The notes below the pieces were generated by a model that was not told where the DNA came from, did not search any database, and worked only from the letters and a program-made list of their open reading frames with translations. DNA of 40,829 bases from Paulinella micropora (taxonomy: Eukaryota; Cercozoa; Imbricatea; Euglyphida). Made by a program: the position numbers and the translations under genes. Where the stretch lies: positions 2,132,977 to 2,173,805 of the forward strand of contig BJOX01000001.1 in NCBI GenBank assembly GCA_009731375.1. Direction: 5' to 3'. Positions 37,301 through 40,829 of this stretch are shown piece by piece (position 1 is the first letter of the stretch; each line of letters opens with the position of its first letter).

Positions 37301-37439
37301 GCCTCTTCGCTTCCCTAGTCTTAGCATCGCGGAGATTTACCCTTGTATTACTACGAATGTTAGATAAAAGGTCCTGGCGGTTTCTTTTATATTTTGTTTC
37401 AACCCTTCTCAGCTTAGCATTCGCTTGTAATAGTTCCAC
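34359..37439 (-). CDS. polB: Protein-primed family B DNA polymerase
   Basis: 1026 intact residues. Exonuclease motifs: YDLET (about 351-355), YVNGFNGANFDHYF (about 422-435) and YLRND (about 516-520). Polymerase motifs: DADVVSLYPTAML (about 618-630), KLFMNSLYGKM (about 746-756) and YTDTDSLQI (about 851-859). GGRTYP near 584 fits the TPR1-side YxGG-type region of protein-primed enzymes. A Cys-x2-Cys...His-x-Cys cluster lies near residue 300. It replicates linear Polinton DNA from a protein primer; the N-terminal about 300 residues are not recognised and may contain the terminal protein. The gene reads opposite to the capsid genes. Confidence 0.9.
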   Translation of the reverse strand: MELLQANAKLRRVETKYKRNRQDLLSNIRSNTRVNLRDAKTREAKRREFRANDYEVRKDNQLNSLTFKFRDLDISFYDTDTLEEKVLIPAIRYARREGMTSNADVNISITYSTAPANERYDHYLKKKTFNSFQLRQYDTMFMDALNEFNINNIEASDRRYERNIRYVEITIVQENGGGCYEGKTEKREKVEEGRKISPPSKNNNCLFFLCKDILNIQPMNKNRCNIVRAEFNLPPNSPIPFSIAVQILKKYAKEGKTYEITDHIMKETVSTNEEGQEPDKLIFLDNNNYYRLVKQFKKRCEDCLKLYLNKHKCNLNRKKFADIRLKKNGKRHLITKLHTEEKINNDQVLHYDLETFRNTTIAVGYDIHDCYIVGYTQGSECFKYISGKDCISQFVDELIKRGEKAKAGWVPKDKKDKPPVLYVNGFNGANFDHYFIHQELIKRGIKIKSSKINNGSIICLEFENVKMWDMCKHTQGSLKANLESMGCEILKGDFDHEQARRWEDMEEKMKQDCLAYLRNDVMGLKELYDKLNTTIFTAHKVNLTSYISTSSLAFNIWKKYVDGKYEVRLPTVEQERAFRKAIIGGRTYPSKRRFISKQYERYLKKQITFDEIIDYLVDADVVSLYPTAMLLAFMVGDILETIGPFDPRNLQICIYNLDYISPNNILHSRIGQRDHMGSLKLRLADMKDQWLTSVDIEDMVAEGYEVRIHKGFYTVKSECVFKQYIDDMFKAKENAEKGSPQYLLAKLFMNSLYGKMIQRPIPSITTYIQTNEDYWKFWNSNQITDIVKFTDQQGKDLWHISGLPRNPILLESSITKPSHYGAFILSYSRRIMFKYIKEANPNGTIEDDFYYTDTDSLQIHTRCARYIKNMGNKKLGGISDDLGDGCKIIKGVWIAPKLYMLEFTTKDAFTAGMTKDDLKHISKGVHIETAENGVKRYFHFRGKGLDAHQLNYDIYDKMDKGGSIENVKSFQMKKIHIDRNSKQQQVPHFSILHMTNVKKQVNENKWAGRKFINDNDSIPLGFQIKT

Positions 37440-37647
37440 ATTCTTCTTGTTCGGTCTAGGGGGTAGAGGTGGCTTGTATGAAATTGTATATTATGGAATA
37501 GATTTTTTGGTTTGGAATTAATCCCAATGATTTATATTATGGTTGTGCTATTTGTTTAGATGATAATCATATTAATGAAAAAAATTTATTGGAAAAAATA
37601 AGTAATTACAATCTTACGATTGTATAATCGTATAAGAGTAATTAGTT

Positions 37648-37929
37648 TTACAGTATTTCATTTTCTACAACACTTTCCATTTTTTGTTTCTTTTTCATCG
37701 CATATCGCTCCTTCCTTTTCGCAGATATTGCTTCTTTATTCCTTTCATAATATGAAACACCAGCCTTTCTATACATTTCTGGGTTTTTTAAGACATATCT
37801 TCTTGAAGCCTCGTAATGAGCTTTTTTCTTTTCTTCATCAGATGTATATTTAGTAGGTCGCCCTAACTTTACAGAGCCGACTGGTCCGCTTTTGAGATGG
37901 CATAGAACCTTTTGAAAAAGCTTCACCAA
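37648..37929 (-). CDS. Small basic helical protein related to the one at 12955
   Basis: About 90 codons; no ATG near the upstream end of the frame (first codons TTG/GTG), so start uncertain and a frameshift at the 5' end possible, since an ATG at 37912-37914 on this strand opens a different, short frame. The body has KLGRPTKYTSDEEKKK, an AT-hook-like GRP, then YYERNKEAISAKRKERY, shared with the small protein beside the palindrome. Probably DNA-binding. A copy of the leader motif (GAACCTTTTGAAAAAGCTTCACC, plus strand, 37915-37927 region) overlaps its 5' end in inverted orientation. Confidence 0.5.
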   Translation of the reverse strand: MVKLFQKVLCHLKSGPVGSVKLGRPTKYTSDEEKKKAHYEASRRYVLKNPEMYRKAGVSYYERNKEAISAKRKERYAMKKKQKMESVVENEIL

Positions 37930-37990
37930 ATCTCTATACGTATATTGTTATATAATAATAATCATAATTATAAAAATTGAAAACTAATTA

Positions 37991-38293
37991 TTATTGTTTC
38001 ACTTGAATTGTTATCTCCATTCCGTAATTCTTACCTAGACCACCACCATATACTTTATAATGAACTTTTCGTTTTTCTGGTAGTTTCTCATTTATTTCTT
38101 TTGCTAGTTCTTTTGCCACATAACCCAAATGTTTTCCATCACTTGTTTCAACTTTAATAGCATTTTTGTCAAATTGATTATTCGGTTCTTTCACTATATA
38201 AACATCCATTCTTGGATTACAAATGAGATATATTAAATTATTTTGTCTCCCCTCAAATGACACCCCGACAACTTTCGTTCCGATGAACACCAT
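37991..38293 (-). CDS. Stand-alone HIRAN-domain protein
   Basis: 100 residues from the ATG at 38291-38293. VVGVSFEGRQ, then LICNPRMDVYIVKEPNNQFDKNAIKVE and GKHLGYVAKELAKEINEKL match the HIRAN pattern (G-x-x-F; L-x-REP-x-N-x-x-D-x-NAI; GYLPR-like). HIRAN domains bind single-stranded 3' DNA ends in HLTF/Rad5 helicases and also occur alone in bacteria and phages. Beside the polymerase and near the element end it may bind replication intermediates; that is inference. Intact. Confidence 0.8.
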   Translation of the reverse strand: MVFIGTKVVGVSFEGRQNNLIYLICNPRMDVYIVKEPNNQFDKNAIKVETSDGKHLGYVAKELAKEINEKLPEKRKVHYKVYGGGLGKNYGMEITIQVKQ

Positions 38294-38421
38294 GATTTTT
38301 GTGGAAAATCGGTTTGATTTTCAATCAAACTCTCTTTCTTATACTATATAGTTATTATTATATTTTTTTAGATGATAATTAATTAAATAATAAATAATTA
38401 AATGATTAATATTTAAATTTC
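38294..38421. other. AT-rich non-coding right end of element B
   Basis: Contains TATACTATATAG and repeated AATTAATTAAATAATAAATA-type sequence between the HIRAN start and the right TIR. Likely promoter of the minus-strand HIRAN gene. No gene. Confidence 0.5.
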
Positions 38422-38557
38422 GCTTCCTTTTTGATTTCCTCTTGATTTCTTCATTATTTCTTGTTTGGTGATTTTTGGTGATTTTGGTCTGTTAAGACAC
38501 TTTTCATAGAGTGCATTTTTCCTAAAAATGACCCTAAGAAAAGTGTAATCATCTTCT
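38422..38557 (-). repeat. Right terminal inverted repeat of element B
   Basis: Complement of 16704-16839 with two substitutions; ends CATCTTCT at the target duplication. Confidence 0.95.
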
Positions 38558-38563
38558 AAACAA
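38558..38563. repeat. Right target-site duplication AAACAA
   Basis: Identical to 16698-16703. The reconstructed empty site has AGAGGA before and TCCTCT after the central bases, an inverted symmetry around the insertion point. Confidence 0.9.
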
Positions 38564-39017
38564 TCCTCTCAAGTCTCTCATTATCACACAGTAGATTTTT
38601 GACTATCACTACGTTATATCTCACCTCATAACACACCCAACTGTTACAATGACAAGGAGTGACACACAGTGGCACACCCATAATTCAGAACTTCACGATA
38701 TACCATAAACAAAGCTTCCGCGAAACCTGTTTAATTCTCGCTGGTTTTCCCTGCCAGGTACACATCTGGACCCGGTTGCCCCCTTAAAAATAAAAACAGA
38801 AAGGAAAGTCTTCTTTTGTTGGCGGAACCTAGTTGTCTTCTCAGAAATTGACAGCCGGGTACGCGTAGAAAGGTAAAAATCAAAAAACTGAAAAGAAACG
38901 GTGACCGGTGGCTGGTGTACTTGCTTTACCGTTGTGCAAAGTACGGACCGGCTGAGCCTGCTGGTGGTTGGAGTGGCACTTTTACCAGGCTCAAAAGAAA
39001 ACGAAGGTAAGTGTCAA

Positions 39018-39065
<48 letters not shown>

Positions 39066-39242
39066 TTCTCTCTCTCATCTTTCTCACGCACGCACAAACA
39101 CACACACAACACCACAACACACACGCTCAGGTATGGCATGGTGGGTCATCGTCCTCGTAGTCATCTTGTTGGCAGTTTTCCTGTTGTGTATCGGATGGCT
39201 ACGCTACCGGTCGCGCATATTCATCTACACACGGAGAGTGGG
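38564..39242. other. Host flank with a 47-base C run
   Basis: No supported gene. A pure C run occupies 39019-39065, followed by CT and CA tracts. The proline/glycine frames across the C run are artefacts. Confidence 0.6.
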
Positions 39243-39260
39243 ATAGATAGATAGATAGAC

Positions 39261-39304
<44 letters not shown>

Positions 39305-39477
39305 CAGCTAGTAGAGCTAGCTAGCTAGCTAGCTAGCTAGATAGATAGATAGATAGATCGAGATAGATCGAGATAGATAGATAGATAGATAGATAGGTAG
39401 ATAGGTAGATAGGTAGGTAGGTAGGTAGGTAGGTAGATAGATAGATATCTAGATAGATATATAGATAGATAGATAGG

Positions 39478-39522
<45 letters not shown>

Positions 39523-39632
39523 GGATGGATGTATGGATGGATGGATGGATAGATAGATAGATAGATAGATAGGTAGATAGATAGGTAGATAGGTTAGATA
39601 TGTAGGTAGGTAGATGGTAGGTAGGTAGGTAG

Positions 39633-39663
<31 letters not shown>

Positions 39664-39778
39664 GGATAGATAGATGGATAGATAGACAGACAGACCAGAA
39701 CAGAACAGAACAGACAGACAAGACAGACCGACAGACCGACAGACAGACAGACAGACAGACGGACGCGGACGGACGGAC

Positions 39779-39853
<75 letters not shown>

Positions 39854-40146
39854 TAGACAGATAGATAGATAGATAGATAGATAGATGGATGGATGGATAG
39901 ATAGATAGATAGATAGATAGATGGATAGGTAGATAGATGGATAGATGGATAGATGGATAGATAGATAGCTAGATAGCTAGATAGATAGATAGATAGATAG
40001 ATAGATGGGTGGATGGGTGGGTGGGTGGGTGGGTAGGTAGGTAGGTAGGTAGGTAGGTAGATAGATAGATAGATAGATAGATAGATATGTTTAATATGTT
40101 TAATCTATGGGCGTGGCGTAGCTTGAAAAGCCATAGATAGATAGAC

Positions 40147-40179
<33 letters not shown>

Positions 40180-40346
40180 TGTTTGGTTTATCAGCTTTGC
40201 ATATCCGAAGCCATAGGCATCCATTCCACCCCGCCGCCCATCGGCGACTGTGCAGCGGGCAGAGAGAGAGAGAGAGAGATAGATAGATAGATAGATAGAT
40301 AGATAGGTTAGATAGATAGATAGATAGATAGATAGATCGATAGATC

Positions 40347-40388
<42 letters not shown>

Positions 40389-40389
40389 C

Positions 40390-40421
<32 letters not shown>

Positions 40422-40447
40422 GGATGGATGGAGATAGATAGACAGAC

Positions 40448-40481
<34 letters not shown>

Positions 40482-40635
40482 CTGGGAAAGAACACTAGGC
40501 TCCGACTTTATGCAATCTGATGATAGATAGATAGATAGATAGATAGACAGATAGATAGATAGATAGGTAGATATGTAGATAGATAGTTAGATAGATGCAT
40601 AGATGGATTGATAGATAGATAGATAGATAGATAGA
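39243..40635. repeat. GATA/GACA/GATG microsatellite array
   Basis: About 1.4 kb of tetranucleotide repeats (GATA dominant; GACA, GGTA, GATG and GCTA subarrays), interrupted by short unique pieces at about 40087-40135, 40180-40262 and 40484-40520. All frames in it are repeat artefacts. Confidence 0.95.
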
Positions 40636-40636
40636 A

Positions 40637-40829
<193 letters not shown>

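Larger units (their letters stand above)
16704..38557. mobile_element. Complete Maverick/Polinton (element B), 21,854 bp
   Basis: Delimited by 136-bp terminal inverted repeats starting AGAAGATG and by a perfect 6-bp target duplication. Hallmark genes present: protein-primed DNA polymerase B, retrovirus-like integrase, A32-type ATPase, adenain-like protease, major capsid and penton. TIR identity of 134/136 points to recent insertion, but integrase, ATPase, protease, fibres and GIY-YIG genes carry stops or frameshifts. The element can therefore be an old virus copy still young in this locus, or an assembly from noisy reads. Confidence 0.95.

Noticed and set aside
39243-40635. Repeat frames resembling a membrane protein (Ser/Leu/Ile/Tyr repeats).
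   Set aside because: Translation of the GATA array only.

Overview
The window is eukaryotic, most likely metazoan, DNA with two kinds of endogenous double-stranded DNA virus lying in host sequence. Host stretches (about 13.78-16.70 kb and 38.56-40.83 kb) carry hAT-type transposase remnants, CA, GA and GATA microsatellites and a 47-base C run. This mix suggests an animal, perhaps a marine invertebrate, but I cannot name the species. The viral DNA is AT-rich and gene-dense, with no introns seen.

Region 1 (1-about 10.0 kb, cut at its left end) is a Polinton-like virus, called element A here. It encodes a phospholipase A2-domain virion protein, an FtsK/A32-type packaging ATPase, a major capsid protein (frameshifted), a penton-like minor capsid protein, a fibre-like protein and a tyrosine recombinase. 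The recombinase looks like the protelomerase/telomere-resolvase branch. A terminal-like module full of GGTCGGAC motifs follows it.

Region 2 (about 10.36-13.78 kb) holds a 772-base assembly gap and then a very large, apparently perfect palindrome (778-bp arms, 11369-12958). Its arms have the same GGTCGGAC/GGTTGGAC architecture as the end of element A. Its 44-base centre folds, with no unpaired base at the junction, into a three-way (T-shaped) structure. This is what the duplex copy of a hairpin virus telomere would look like. Two small viral genes follow, then host DNA. Together with the recombinase this is the most interesting part of the window: possibly a Polinton-like virus lineage with hairpin ends.

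Region 3 (16704-38557) is a complete 21.85-kb Maverick/Polinton (element B). It has 136-bp terminal inverted repeats starting AG (134/136 identical) and a perfect 6-bp target duplication, AAACAA. It carries protein-primed DNA polymerase B, integrase, packaging ATPase, adenain-like protease, major and minor capsid proteins, an S74-chaperone fibre, a second fibre-like protein related to that of element A, a lipase, a HIRAN protein, three GIY-YIG nucleases and several small proteins. Polymerase, capsid proteins and lipase are open. Integrase, ATPase, protease, both fibres and all three GIY-YIG genes carry stops or frameshifts, so the copy is probably decaying although still young. Element B also has a repeated leader/promoter motif upstream of at least six genes and a family of palindromic hairpin elements, some of them in frame inside genes.

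Structural genes of each element are mostly co-oriented. The DNA-processing genes (recombinase in A; integrase, polymerase and HIRAN in B) lie near the ends, pointing the other way.
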